This document shows, piece after piece, positions 7,016 to 16,575 of a stretch of 64,000 nucleotides of DNA; the stretch's first letter is position 1, and every line of letters begins with the position of its first letter. A program made the position numbers and the translations under genes. The notes beneath the pieces are model-generated. The model was given only the letters and a program-made list of their open reading frames with translations, was not told the DNA's origin and did not search any database. The stretch spans positions 1-64,000 of the forward strand of contig SCTA01000041.1 of NCBI GenBank assembly GCA_004322275.1. Reading direction: 5' to 3'. The DNA is from a bacterium. Lineage in GTDB: Bacteria; Desulfobacterota; Deferrisomatia; Deferrisomatales; BM512.

Positions 7016-10000
7016 ATGTTTTTATCCGACCTTTCAATAAAACGGCCCGTCTTCGCGGCGGTGATGATGCTGGCTCTGGTCACCCTCGGCGTCTTCTCCT
7101 ACCGGCGGCTGGCTCTCGACCTCTACCCGAACGTAGACGTGCCGGTTCTCATCGTCACGACGCAGTACCCCGGTGGTTCGCCGGAATCGGTCGAGCGCGA
7201 GGTGACGAAGAAGATCGAGGAGGCGATAAACCCCATCGCCGGAGTCAAGCACGTCGTCTCCAACTCCCTTGAGGGCGTCTCGATTGTCGTCGTCCAGTTC
7301 CAGCTGGAGATAAAGATAAACGAGGCCCTGCAGGAAGCCCAGGCCAAGGTGCAGGCTATCCGCGGCAGCCTTCCGCTTACCATCGAAGAGCCGGTGATAC
7401 AGAAATTCGACTTCTCCGCCATGCCCGTCGTCTCGATGGCGGTTAAATCGGAAACCCTCTCCCCCCGCGAGCTTTCGACCGTGGTGGAAAAGCTGGTCAA
7501 GCCGAGGCTGGAGAACATCTCCGGCGTAGGCAAGGTCGATCTGGTCGGTCTTTCCAAGCGGGAGGTCAACGTAAACGTGGACCCGCTACGCCTCGACTCC
7601 TTCTCAATGGGAGTTGACGAACTTATCGGCGGTCTTCGGTCCGAGAACGTCAACACCCCCCTCGGCAGGATAAAGAGCGGCCTCACCGAGGCCCCCCTGC
7701 GCGTCTCCGGCAAACCCGGCCTGGTCGCCGGGTTCAACCGAATCGCCATAGCGGGCAGAAACGGGCGGACAGTCGAGCTGGGGCAGGTTGCGGATATAGT
7801 GGACGGCATCGAGGAGCAGCGCACCCTCGCCTTCGTCAACGGCGTTCCCGCGATTGGCATAGACATCCAGAAGCAGTCGGGGGCGAACACCGTGGAGGTG
7901 GTCGACGCCGCGATGAAGTCTCTCGCGAAACTGAAGGGGGAACTGCCCCCCGGAACCAGCATAGAGGTGGTGCGCGACGCCTCCGTCTTTATTCGCGAAT
8001 CGGTGGAGGACGTTGAAAACTCCCTCGTCCTCGGCGGCCTTCTGACGATACTGATCGTCTTTTGCTTCCTGAACTCGTGGCGCTCGACGGTAATCACCGG
8101 CCTTACCCTCCCCATCTCCGTCGTCGCCTCCTTCATCGTCATGAATTTCATGGGGATGACGCTGAACATGATGACCCTGATGGCGCTTTCCCTCGCCATC
8201 GGCCTTCTCATCGACGACGCCATAGTCGTGCGCGAAAACATCGTCCGCCACCTCGAAATGGGCAAAGACCACTTTACCGCCGCCAGGGAGGGCACCGCCG
8301 AGATAGGTCTCGCCGTGCTCGCGACCAGCTTTTCGATTATCGCCGTCTTCGTGCCGGTCGCCTTCATGAAGGGCATCGTCGGCCGCTTCTTCTTCTCCTT
8401 CGGCATAACGGTAGCCTTCGCGGTGCTTGTCTCCCTCTTCGTCTCCTTCACTCTCGACCCGATGCTCTCCTCGCGCTGGCACGACCCGGACATCGAGCGG
8501 AAGGGTAAGCGCCACCTCGTCGCCCGCCTCCTCGATTCCTTCAACGACTGGTTCGACCGGGCGGCGGACCGCTACAAGGTCCTCATCGGCTGGGCTCTCG
8601 ACCACCGTAAGACTACGATGGCCGCCGCGCTCGCAGCCTTTGTGGGCGGAATAATGATCTTCGGCTCGCTCGAATCCAGCTTCATGGTCGGCTTCGACAA
8701 GGGGGAGTTCTCCGTCGGCCTCAAATCCTCCCCCGACGCCTCGATTAACGAGACCGAGAACAGGCTTGAGGCGGTGCTGGGCGAGATACGGTCGCTGCCC
8801 GAGGTGCAGCACACCTACGCCACCATCGGCGCTAACAACTCAACCGTTCGCGACGCCCTCATCTACGTGAAACTGAAGGATAAAAATGAGCGCGTCCGCT
8901 CGCAGGACGAGGTACAGCGCGACCTCCGCTCACGGCTGGTGAAGGTTCCCGGCATAGTAAGCTCGATCATGGAAGCCGACAGCTTTCAGGGCCAGAAGGC
9001 CCTTCAGGTAAACCTCCGTGGCGAAGACCTTGGACTTCTGAAGAAGTACGGACAGCAACTGAAAGCCGAGATATACAAGATTCCCGGCATAGTCGATCTC
9101 GAAGTGACCCTCGAACACGATGTGCCGGAATTCCAGCTCACCGTGGACAGGGAGCGCGCCGCCGACGCCGGCCTCTCCACGGGCAGCATCGCCGGCACCC
9201 TCGGGGCGCTGGTGGGCGGGCAGGCGGTCACCACCTACGAGGACGAGGACGGAGACGCCGTTGACGTGCGGGTGCGGTTGCCGGAAAACCTCCGGGGCGA
9301 CATGGAGACAATAGGCAGGCTGCGGATCGCGGCTCCGGGGCAGGGGACCGGCGGCTCTACCGCTCTCGTTCCCCTCGGCGGCCTGATCAGCTACAACATG
9401 GAAAAGACCCCCTCGCAGATCGACAGGCAGGATCTCTCCCGCCAGGTGGTCATCTCCGCCAACCTCGACGGCCTCCCCATCGGCACCGCCGTCCAGAAGG
9501 TCGCCGAGGCCGCCAAAAACGTCCCGATGGAGCCCGGCTACAGGGTGGTCTTCTCCGGCGAGGCGGAGGACATGGCCGAATCCTTCGGCTACATGGCGGA
9601 AGCCCTCCTCATGGCGATAATCTTCGTCTACCTGATACTCGCCGCGCAGTTTGAATCCTTCATCGACCCCCTCTCCATCATGCTCTCTTTGCCCCTCTCC
9701 CTCGTGGGCATGGCGGGGATGCTGAAGATGACCGGCGATACCATCAGCATAATGAGCCTCATCGGCCTCATAATGCTGATGGGGCTCGTCACCAAAAACG
9801 CGATTCTGCTTGTCGATTACGCGAAGATTCTGGGGAAGGGCGGTATGGAGAAGCGCGAGGCGCTGATTACGGCGGGCCGCACCAGGCTTCGCCCGATAAT
9901 GATGACCACCCTTGCGATGATCTTCGGCATGCTTCCCCTCGCGCTCGCCCTGGGAGCGGGCGCGGAGATGAGAGCCCCGATGGCGAGGGCGGTCATAGGC

Positions 10001-11458
10001 GGCCTCATAACCTCCACCATCCTCACCCTCCTCGTCGTCCCCGTCGTCTACTCCGTCCTCGACGATTTCGGCGGCTGGATAAAGAGGAAGTGGAGAAGCG
10101 GCATACCCGTGGACGAAACGACTCCTGAGAGCGGAGTAAAGAAACTGCTGGTTTCTCTCCTCATCGGCCTTTTCCTCACCGCCGCCGGAGCCCCCCTCGC
10201 TTACACGGAAGAAGGCGGAAAGACAAGTATGACCGTCCTCACCCTCGAAGAGGCGCTGAAACTCTCCTCGGAGCAGAGCAAGGACATAAAAAAGGCCCGG
10301 GAGCTTAAAAACCAGTATTACGGCATTTACGTGCAGGAGAGGGCTTCCGTCTACCCGCAGGTAACCGCAACCGCCAACCTTCTCCGGCAGGAGGACGACA
10401 GCCAGTCGAGGCTCGGCGTTCCCGGAACCGCGACTAATATAGCGGGAGCAGGCGTCAACGTCTCTCAGGTGCTCTACACCTGGGGGCAGCTCGACGCAGC
10501 GGTCCGCGCCGCCGAGATCGGAATGCAGACGGCGGACGACGAACTTAGGGTTGCCCGGCAGGAAGCGGCGCTTACCGTAACTTCAACCTTTTACGACCTT
10601 CTCCTCGTCAAGGAGCTAAACGCGCTCGCGGTCCAGAACCTCCAGCAGCGGGAAAAGCACCTCGAAGAAGCGAAAAAGAAGCTGGCTGCGGGGGTTGCGA
10701 CCGATTACGACCTCCTCTCCGCCGAAGTGGCCGTCAAAAACGCGAAACCCGAAGTCTCGAAGACCCAAAACCAGATACGGCTCCTCCGCGACAGACTGCG
10801 CTTCCAGCTCGGGATAGAGGAGGGGGAGGTAGACGTAAAGGGCTCCCTAGAAGTCGTCCCCTCGCCCGCCCCCGGCTACGAAGTCGCCCTGAAGTCCGCG
10901 AAGGAGAACCGGCCCGAACTGGCGGCGCTCCAAAAGAGGCTCGAAGTCTACGGCGAACTGGTCACCATAGCAAAGGCGGGAGACAAGCCGCGCCTCGACT
11001 TCCGGGGCTCCTACGGCTACTCCTCAATAAATCCCGACGGCAGCGCCGAAAGCGACGGAACCAATTGGAGCGCGGGTATTTTCGCCACTTGGCCGATCTT
11101 CGACGGGAAGAGGACACAGGGCAGGACAGCCCAGCTCGCGAGCGAAGCCGCGGGGCTCCGTATCGACGAGCAAAAGCTCCTCGACGGGCTGGCCCTCGGG
11201 GTGCGCGACGCCCAAAACAACGTCCGCGAGGCCGAAGAGGTGTTGGCCGGGCTTGAGGGAACGGTGGCGCAGGCCGAAAAGCTCCTCTCAATGGCGCAGA
11301 AGGGTTACGAATTCGGCGTGAAGACCAAGCTCGACGTGGACGACGCCCTCCTGAACCTCACACTGGCAAAGAGCAACCTCGCTGGCGCGAGGCGCAACTA
11401 CCTCGTCGCCCGCGCCACGCTCGAATTCGCGATGGGAGTGCTGGGAGATAAAATTTAA
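7016..11458 (+). CDS. RND efflux pump fused to TolC-like outer-membrane factor
   Basis: This 1480-residue protein joins two families. Residues 1-1025 are a complete HAE-type RND transporter: TM1 near 12-30, two large periplasmic loops, the proton-relay 'GLLIDDAIVVREN' (Asp400, Asp401), and 'GLVTKNAILLVDY' with the relay Lys near 928. After the last TM the chain continues in frame through a polar linker (1026-1041) and a signal-peptide-like segment (1042-1063: KK, hydrophobic core, 'GAPLAY'). A TolC/OEP domain follows (1070-1480), with two helical repeats and beta segments ('LSQVLYTWGQLDAAVRAAE'-like). These are normally separate genes. No stop codon or frameshift is seen at the junction. Proteolytic release at 'PLA' is possible. 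The substrate is unknown. Confidence 0.9.
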   Translation: MFLSDLSIKRPVFAAVMMLALVTLGVFSYRRLALDLYPNVDVPVLIVTTQYPGGSPESVEREVTKKIEEAINPIAGVKHVVSNSLEGVSIVVVQFQLEIKINEALQEAQAKVQAIRGSLPLTIEEPVIQKFDFSAMPVVSMAVKSETLSPRELSTVVEKLVKPRLENISGVGKVDLVGLSKREVNVNVDPLRLDSFSMGVDELIGGLRSENVNTPLGRIKSGLTEAPLRVSGKPGLVAGFNRIAIAGRNGRTVELGQVADIVDGIEEQRTLAFVNGVPAIGIDIQKQSGANTVEVVDAAMKSLAKLKGELPPGTSIEVVRDASVFIRESVEDVENSLVLGGLLTILIVFCFLNSWRSTVITGLTLPISVVASFIVMNFMGMTLNMMTLMALSLAIGLLIDDAIVVRENIVRHLEMGKDHFTAAREGTAEIGLAVLATSFSIIAVFVPVAFMKGIVGRFFFSFGITVAFAVLVSLFVSFTLDPMLSSRWHDPDIERKGKRHLVARLLDSFNDWFDRAADRYKVLIGWALDHRKTTMAAALAAFVGGIMIFGSLESSFMVGFDKGEFSVGLKSSPDASINETENRLEAVLGEIRSLPEVQHTYATIGANNSTVRDALIYVKLKDKNERVRSQDEVQRDLRSRLVKVPGIVSSIMEADSFQGQKALQVNLRGEDLGLLKKYGQQLKAEIYKIPGIVDLEVTLEHDVPEFQLTVDRERAADAGLSTGSIAGTLGALVGGQAVTTYEDEDGDAVDVRVRLPENLRGDMETIGRLRIAAPGQGTGGSTALVPLGGLISYNMEKTPSQIDRQDLSRQVVISANLDGLPIGTAVQKVAEAAKNVPMEPGYRVVFSGEAEDMAESFGYMAEALLMAIIFVYLILAAQFESFIDPLSIMLSLPLSLVGMAGMLKMTGDTISIMSLIGLIMLMGLVTKNAILLVDYAKILGKGGMEKREALITAGRTRLRPIMMTTLAMIFGMLPLALALGAGAEMRAPMARAVIGGLITSTILTLLVVPVVYSVLDDFGGWIKRKWRSGIPVDETTPESGVKKLLVSLLIGLFLTAAGAPLAYTEEGGKTSMTVLTLEEALKLSSEQSKDIKKARELKNQYYGIYVQERASVYPQVTATANLLRQEDDSQSRLGVPGTATNIAGAGVNVSQVLYTWGQLDAAVRAAEIGMQTADDELRVARQEAALTVTSTFYDLLLVKELNALAVQNLQQREKHLEEAKKKLAAGVATDYDLLSAEVAVKNAKPEVSKTQNQIRLLRDRLRFQLGIEEGEVDVKGSLEVVPSPAPGYEVALKSAKENRPELAALQKRLEVYGELVTIAKAGDKPRLDFRGSYGYSSINPDGSAESDGTNWSAGIFATWPIFDGKRTQGRTAQLASEAAGLRIDEQKLLDGLALGVRDAQNNVREAEEVLAGLEGTVAQAEKLLSMAQKGYEFGVKTKLDVDDALLNLTLAKSNLAGARRNYLVARATLEFAMGVLGDKI

Positions 11459-11593
11459 CAAAACTGCTGCGAGCCTGCCCCGCCTTCGTCGTCGCGATTC
11501 GCTTCCGGGCTCACCGTAGCGCTGCCGTTGCCTCGCCTTTCGCTACGCGGCTCCTTGAATCCGGGGCTCTCGCGACGTTTTTGGACAGTCCTC
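11459..11593 (+). repeat. Palindromic repeat family B, copy B1
   Basis: This element begins directly after the stop of the pump gene with aaaactgctgcgagcc and ends ggctctcgcgacgttttt, its imperfect complement. The outer stem seen in other copies is weak here. The interior holds 'gtagcgctgccg...cgctacgcggctcc'. Confidence 0.75.
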
Positions 11594-11603
11594 AAAACTA
11601 CAA

Positions 11604-11630
11604 AGGCCCGCATTTTGCGGGCCTCGTTCA
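11604..11630. terminator. Terminator hairpin between convergent genes
   Basis: The stem aggcccgca/tgcgggcct (11604-11624) lies between the convergent pump gene and the minus-strand operon end. T-rich tracts are short (plus side 'cgtt', minus side 'tttgtag'), so strength is uncertain. Confidence 0.55.
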
Positions 11631-11639
11631 TGAATAAAG

Positions 11640-12671
11640 TTATTTTTTCTTTTGAACTTTAAGGATTATCGGGCCGGTCGAAGGCGAGTCCTGCGGCGCC
11701 TCTCCGTCAACGTAGACTTCATTCTCATAAAGAGGCCCGCCGAGGGTCGCGCGCCCCCGAAGATATCTGGCGTTGGGCGGCAAATTGAAAAAAACCTCCC
11801 CGTTTTGGTCGGTCAGGGCCGAGGTCGCGGCGGGAGGGCCGTTTCTGTCGGGATTCGGGTAGGCCAGCACATAGTAGGAGGCCAGCGGCTTCCCGGTCGG
11901 GTCGAGCAATTTTATTTTCTGGCCCTTGCCGGCGCTTTCATCCTCTTCCAGAGAACTCAGCCGCTCGGCCATCGCAATTTCCAGATTCACCTCTTCTCCT
12001 TCGCGGATGACGACCGGGTTTCCCGCGTAGAAGTTGAGCCTGTCTCCCAGTTCTATGGGGCCGTAGGCTCCGCCCTTGACCCGCTTTCGCGCGACCAGGT
12101 AGTAGGTTCCCGCCGGAACCGACACCGTGAAGTCGCCCCTGGCCACGGGCTGCAGAAAGTCGGCGGGGCCGTGAAAATATCCGGCGACGGACTTGTAGCC
12201 GTAGAGATAGGCCTTCTCAAGCGGTTCGCCCTTGAAGGTAAGTCTGCCCTTTATTCTGGTGGCTTCCGACGGGCCGCGCTTTTCGGCTGAAACCGGCGTG
12301 AGATAGAGCCCGACGGTCGTCCACCGGTTTTTGGCTACGGTGACGGGAGAACCCGAGTACACGCAGTAGATGTCTCCGGCCTCGGGCTTTTCACCCTTGT
12401 TTTTAGGCCCTTTTTTTATCGCCTCGACTACGTATCTGCCTTCCGGAAGGTCTACGGAATATCTCCCGTCTATCGCGGTCTTCGTCCTGGCGGCGGGCGC
12501 GTCCCCCGTGAAGGGGCCGAACCCTCCAGCTCTAAGTGCGTAGATATTTATGTCCACGGATTCGACCAGAGTCCCGCCCAGAGACGCCCTCCCTTTTATT
12601 CCTTCCGCGCAATATGCCCCGGAACAGGAAAGGAGCAGCATTACAAACGAAATAAAATGAATCTTTCTCAC
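11640..12671 (-). CDS. Secreted beta-sandwich protein, carboxypeptidase-regulatory-like repeats
   Basis: The GTG at 12669-12671 was chosen: it overlaps the upstream stop as GTGA, has gaggaag just before it, and begins a signal peptide ('VRKIHFISFVMLLLSCSGAY'). A longer upstream frame is only the antisense-like shadow of the neighbouring gene. The 343-residue product has repeated units of the type 'G..SV.LPEGRYVV', 'GDFTVSVPAGTYYLVARK' and 'NGEVFFNLPPNARY', typical of carboxypeptidase-regulatory/transthyretin-like beta-sandwich domains. It is the last gene of a three-gene operon and shares architecture with the gene before it. The function is unknown; cell-surface or periplasmic binding is a reasonable inference. 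Confidence 0.75.
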   Translation of the reverse strand: MRKIHFISFVMLLLSCSGAYCAEGIKGRASLGGTLVESVDINIYALRAGGFGPFTGDAPAARTKTAIDGRYSVDLPEGRYVVEAIKKGPKNKGEKPEAGDIYCVYSGSPVTVAKNRWTTVGLYLTPVSAEKRGPSEATRIKGRLTFKGEPLEKAYLYGYKSVAGYFHGPADFLQPVARGDFTVSVPAGTYYLVARKRVKGGAYGPIELGDRLNFYAGNPVVIREGEEVNLEIAMAERLSSLEEDESAGKGQKIKLLDPTGKPLASYYVLAYPNPDRNGPPAATSALTDQNGEVFFNLPPNARYLRGRATLGGPLYENEVYVDGEAPQDSPSTGPIILKVQKKK

Positions 12672-13735
12672 CAGACTTCCTCCACGAGTACCCGAAGGCC
12701 GGTGACCTTCTGGCCCGCCTTGACGTTTATCCCCGATCCCTTTTCGCCCCTGTGCTGGCCGACCTTTTCGCCGGGAGAGGAAGGGCCGCCGATTTTCGAG
12801 CGCGCCCCCAGATAATAATTGCCGTCCTCCCGGGACAAGGGCAATACGAACTTGCCGTCCTTGCCCGAGGGAGGGCTGACGAAGGCTGGCTTGCCCGTCA
12901 TCCTGCCGTCCCGGAAAGCCAGAATCCGCACTCCCTCGACGGGCTTCGAGCCGGAATCCACCACGACGCCCTCTATGGAGGTGGTCGAACTCCCCATCGT
13001 TGCGGTTACCTTGCTCCACTGCTTTTCGTCGATCTGCGCGAGAGCTATCTCTCCTGTGTCCGCGTAAGAGCCTTCCGAAACCTCCAGACGGCGGACGGCG
13101 ACGAGGTCAGAGCTTTCCGGGGGGCCGTAGTCTTTGCCGCTCTTCCTTTGCCGCACGGCCAGAGTGTAAGCGCCGTGAAGAAGGCTTATCCGGAACTCCC
13201 TGTTGTCCGCGACCTCCACCGCAACGAGAAATCCCGGACCTATGGGTTTTTCCACCATCCCCTTGTAAACGTATATCGTCGCGCCGTCCCTGCTTTCGGG
13301 CAAAACTACTCTTCCCCTGATCCCGGTTCCCTCCGGCCCCGTGGAAGCGGAAAAACCGCTTGGATCGGCCAGCTCGATATTGACGAAAACCTTCTCCCCC
13401 GGCTTGGGCTCCACGGGATTGGGCACGGCTTCCCCGATAAGCCTGATCTCCCTGCTGCCTTCGGTCAGGGTGGCTTTCGCCCACACCCAGTAGCGGCCGG
13501 GGCCGATGTCGAGGGTGAACGAACCGTCCGCCGCGCTGGGAACTTCCGCTACGGGAGGAGTCGAACGGTCCTGATCGGCCCTGGGGTAGAACTGCACCAT
13601 CGCCATCGGCACGCCCTGACCGTGCCGAAGAACCTTTCCCGCTACATGCGCCGGTTCCTTCGGTTTCTGGGCGCAGGAGGCGGCAAGAAAAAGGGCGAGG
13701 CAAAGTAACGGGAGGGTCTTTGCTGAAATTTTCAA
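12668..13735 (-). CDS. Lipoprotein with carboxypeptidase-regulatory-like domains
   Basis: This 355-residue protein starts with a lipoprotein signal 'LCLALFLAASCAQ' (Cys21). Three beta-sandwich units follow, each with a 'V.G.V...G.P...V.....DG.F.L....G.Y.V.A' pattern ('AADGSFTLDIGPGRYWVWAK', 'NREFRISLLHGAYTLAVR', 'GKFVLPLSREDGNYYLGAR'). Such domains often lie in surface or periplasmic proteins and bind peptides or sugars, but no enzyme motif is visible. The start overlaps the stop of the membrane synthase-like gene by 4 bp (ATGA), and its own stop overlaps the next gene's GTG, so all three are translated as a unit. Confidence 0.78.
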   Translation of the reverse strand: MKISAKTLPLLCLALFLAASCAQKPKEPAHVAGKVLRHGQGVPMAMVQFYPRADQDRSTPPVAEVPSAADGSFTLDIGPGRYWVWAKATLTEGSREIRLIGEAVPNPVEPKPGEKVFVNIELADPSGFSASTGPEGTGIRGRVVLPESRDGATIYVYKGMVEKPIGPGFLVAVEVADNREFRISLLHGAYTLAVRQRKSGKDYGPPESSDLVAVRRLEVSEGSYADTGEIALAQIDEKQWSKVTATMGSSTTSIEGVVVDSGSKPVEGVRILAFRDGRMTGKPAFVSPPSGKDGKFVLPLSREDGNYYLGARSKIGGPSSPGEKVGQHRGEKGSGINVKAGQKVTGLRVLVEEVW

Positions 13736-16155
13736 TCCGTCATACCCTCATCGGAAGAAAGACCCGTTCCCAGGCCCGCGAGGCTGACAAACGCCAGAAG
13801 GTAACAGGCCGCGCCCATGTCCAGAGTGGCGGAATAACCGAAATTCATCGCCAGCAGCAAGACTCCGAGCGAGGCGCAAACGCTGGCGAAGCCGTTGACC
13901 GACCAGATCCACGGCAGCAGATTGCCGCTGCTTTCGCCCAATTGGGATATAGCCGCGGGGAAAGGCATGCCCATCGCGAAAGCCAGAGGCAGGGTCACCA
14001 GAAGCGCAATCGCGAACCTCGCGGCGAAGGGGTAGTTCATCACCGCCGACAGCAGGTGGGGCGTAAAGTGCGCCTGCACCGCGCCCAGAACGGCAATCAC
14101 CAGAAGCCACAGGCCGAGTTTTTTGCGGCTCGGCGCCATCCTTTCGGAAAGAAGACACCCCGCGCCGCTTCCAAGCAGGAAGGCCAGCAGCGTAACCGTC
14201 ACAGCGTACACGGGGTGGCCAAGCACCAGAAGCAGCCTCTTCATGGTGCCGATCTCAAGCACCATGTAGCCGAAACCTATGGCGAAAAAGTAGGAGAGAA
14301 CCCAGAAGGACTTCCTGCCCACCCTGGGCAGGCCGCGCAGATAAAGCACGGGCAGCAGCAGCGAAGCCGTGGAAATTACAATCATGATGATAAAGGAGAG
14401 GCGCAGGATTTCCGCCCCGCGGTCGTCAAACCCCGCGCGGCCGGGAATGGAACCGGAGATAAAATCGCCGGGCCGCACCGTGTAATAGAAGAAAGGCCTG
14501 TCGTCGGTCGGAGCGGAAACGTCAAAAGGGATGTCCTTTAGCGCCTCTTCCACATTCTTTGAGTCGACGATACGGGAAAGCTGACTCTCGCCCGCGCCCT
14601 GATAGGGGTAAAGGAGGTCGAAGCCATAGCGGTCGAGCACCTCTCTGATCTTTTCGTCGTCCTTCGCCTCGAAGGGCTTTTTGGAGACCATCACGTTGGC
14701 GAGACCCCGGTCCGATACCACCCTTATATGGCGGCCGGGCTCGGCGATCCCCTTGCGCTCGAGCAGATCCCTCGCGAGGGCGGTGAGGCGCAGCGCCCTT
14801 TGTTCGTAGGCGAAGCGGGTCACCGAGAGGATGCCGTCGCCGGTCAACCGGTCCCAGTAATCCTCAAAGGCCTCGGCGGTGTGAAGAAGGTCTTCCGAAA
14901 GAGTGAAGGCCCCGGCAGAAGGGGGAAGGCGGCCGAAAACCGCCGAAGCCCCGATTACGTCGTATTTTTCACTGTCCTGACGGGCGTATCTTCTGGCGTC
15001 GGCGACGGCCAGCTTCACGCGCCCGTCGCTGTACGGCTTGCCGGTAAAGGCTCCGAAGGTCTCCTCAACCATCTCCACGACCTGGGGATTTATCTCCACA
15101 GCCTGAACCGTTACGCCGGGAAAGGAGAGGGCTATCCAGACATCCTTCCCTCCGCCGGGCCCGAAAAGAAGTGCTTTCGCACCGGGGCGGAGGTGATACG
15201 GCATCGCGACGAGATTGGCCCGGAAAAATTCGGGGTTCGCGGCGGACTGCGCCCCGTCGTAAAGGTTGGTGTACCCGGAATCGTCCACCACCAGACCGAT
15301 CTGGCGGGGCTGCTCTCCCTTGTACTTCACCGACTGGCCCTGAGGACGGAGCATGTCGTCCGGCGGCAGGGAAAAAGCGGCCACCCTGCTCATCGAATTC
15401 CACCTGACCGCGAGGATGTCGGGATCGTACCTTCCTCTGGCGAAGGGAATTTCAGCCGAACCCGAGACCTCGGCCCAGACGCAAAGCGCAACGAAACAAG
15501 CCGCTACGGCCGTTCCGGTCCACTTCATGGATTTTGAACGGTTCCACAGCGGCGCGGAAAGAGCGGCGAAAGCGCCTGCCACACCCAGCGCGGCGGGAGC
15601 TGAAACGTAGGAGAGCAGAAGCGGGAACAAGGCGCAGCCCAGGGCGGACCCCAGAAAGGTGGCCGCGTAATGCTTCTTTATGTCGGGCGCCCGCTCGCGC
15701 AAAACCCCCGCCGTAACGACTCCGGTGAAGAAAAAAGGCCACCCAACTCCCACGGACAGCACTGTGAGGCGCACCGCAAGCTCAACGTCAAGGTCCGTTG
15801 TCTGCGCTCTTTCAAAGGGTTTGTAGAAAGGCTGGTGAAAGGGTGCGAGCGTAAGGCGCGAAAGCTCGGGAAGGCTGTGCATCAGGGCGAGGTACAGAAG
15901 GACCGAAACCACTCCGAAGGCGAAGACAAGCGTAAAGCGCGCGCGGTATGCGGCCGATCCGAGCGAGGGTTTGAGGCCGACGGCCAGCCCTCCTGCGCCC
16001 AGCCCCAGCAAGGCCAGGCCGATTGAGAGGGACGCGAAGTGATACCACATCAGAACCGAAAAAATCCTGATAAGGACAAGCTCGTAAAGCAGCATCCCCG
16101 CGCTGAGCAGGGCAAGGGCAAGAAGTTCGCCCCTTCTGACCTCGCCCGCCGTCAT
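13732..16155 (-). CDS. Membrane-embedded spermidine-synthase-like protein
   Basis: This 807-residue protein has three parts. About seven membrane helices lie in residues 10-235. A soluble Rossmann domain follows (about 300-560) with 'KALLFGPGGGKDVWIALSF' and 'VQAVEINPQVVEM', the spermidine-synthase/SAM-methyltransferase nucleotide loop. About seven more helices lie in residues 590-800. Fused 'spermine/spermidine synthase domain' membrane proteins are known in bacteria but most lack a proven reaction. It heads an operon with two exported beta-sandwich proteins, which suggests an envelope role, not cytosolic polyamine synthesis. The ribosome site gaagaa precedes the ATG. Confidence 0.78.
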   Translation of the reverse strand: MTAGEVRRGELLALALLSAGMLLYELVLIRIFSVLMWYHFASLSIGLALLGLGAGGLAVGLKPSLGSAAYRARFTLVFAFGVVSVLLYLALMHSLPELSRLTLAPFHQPFYKPFERAQTTDLDVELAVRLTVLSVGVGWPFFFTGVVTAGVLRERAPDIKKHYAATFLGSALGCALFPLLLSYVSAPAALGVAGAFAALSAPLWNRSKSMKWTGTAVAACFVALCVWAEVSGSAEIPFARGRYDPDILAVRWNSMSRVAAFSLPPDDMLRPQGQSVKYKGEQPRQIGLVVDDSGYTNLYDGAQSAANPEFFRANLVAMPYHLRPGAKALLFGPGGGKDVWIALSFPGVTVQAVEINPQVVEMVEETFGAFTGKPYSDGRVKLAVADARRYARQDSEKYDVIGASAVFGRLPPSAGAFTLSEDLLHTAEAFEDYWDRLTGDGILSVTRFAYEQRALRLTALARDLLERKGIAEPGRHIRVVSDRGLANVMVSKKPFEAKDDEKIREVLDRYGFDLLYPYQGAGESQLSRIVDSKNVEEALKDIPFDVSAPTDDRPFFYYTVRPGDFISGSIPGRAGFDDRGAEILRLSFIIMIVISTASLLLPVLYLRGLPRVGRKSFWVLSYFFAIGFGYMVLEIGTMKRLLLVLGHPVYAVTVTLLAFLLGSGAGCLLSERMAPSRKKLGLWLLVIAVLGAVQAHFTPHLLSAVMNYPFAARFAIALLVTLPLAFAMGMPFPAAISQLGESSGNLLPWIWSVNGFASVCASLGVLLLAMNFGYSATLDMGAACYLLAFVSLAGLGTGLSSDEGMTD

Positions 16156-16342
16156 ACGGATTTTTCTTCGTCTTTAAAGCCGCGTTGCCGAAATGACACT
16201 TTGAAACTCCGCAAAACCTGCTAAGTTCGTGAATTATCAATCATACTATACCGGCTTTCGAGCCAGCAAGGGAATGGAGCTTTTACGAACCCCGCGCGGG
16301 CAAGTTACCACGGTCGAGAGAGAAATTCGCCTCGCAGGAATG

Positions 16343-16382
16343 AAAAACAAAAAGGGACTTAACCGGTTAAGGCTAAGTCCCT
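16343..16382 (-). terminator. Terminator of the initiator tRNA
   Basis: On the minus strand the stem agggactta.../taagtccct is followed by tttttgttttt. It starts 8 bp after the tRNA CCA end. Confidence 0.85.
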
Positions 16383-16390
16383 GAATTTGC

Positions 16391-16467
<77 letters not shown>

Positions 16468-16517
16468 ACGCGAAGCGCGGATTATCGCCTCACCCCCGAT
16501 TGCTGTCAAGGGTATTC

Positions 16518-16546
16518 TTGACTATTGCCGGTCCCCCCTGTAAATT
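16518..16546 (+). promoter_or_regulatory. Sigma-70-type promoter of nadA
   Basis: A -35 ttgact (16518-16523) is followed after 17 bp by a -10 taaatt (16541-16546). Transcription would begin near 16553, 23 bp before the ATG at 16576, which supports that start over an upstream in-frame ATG at 16525. Confidence 0.65.
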
Positions 16547-16575
16547 CTCTCTTCCCCCTGGAAGGATATATTTTC

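Noticed and set aside
12672-13019. N-terminal extension of the 343-residue exported protein
   Set aside because: It would overlap the lipoprotein gene; the GTG with ribosome site and signal peptide at 12671 explains the product better.
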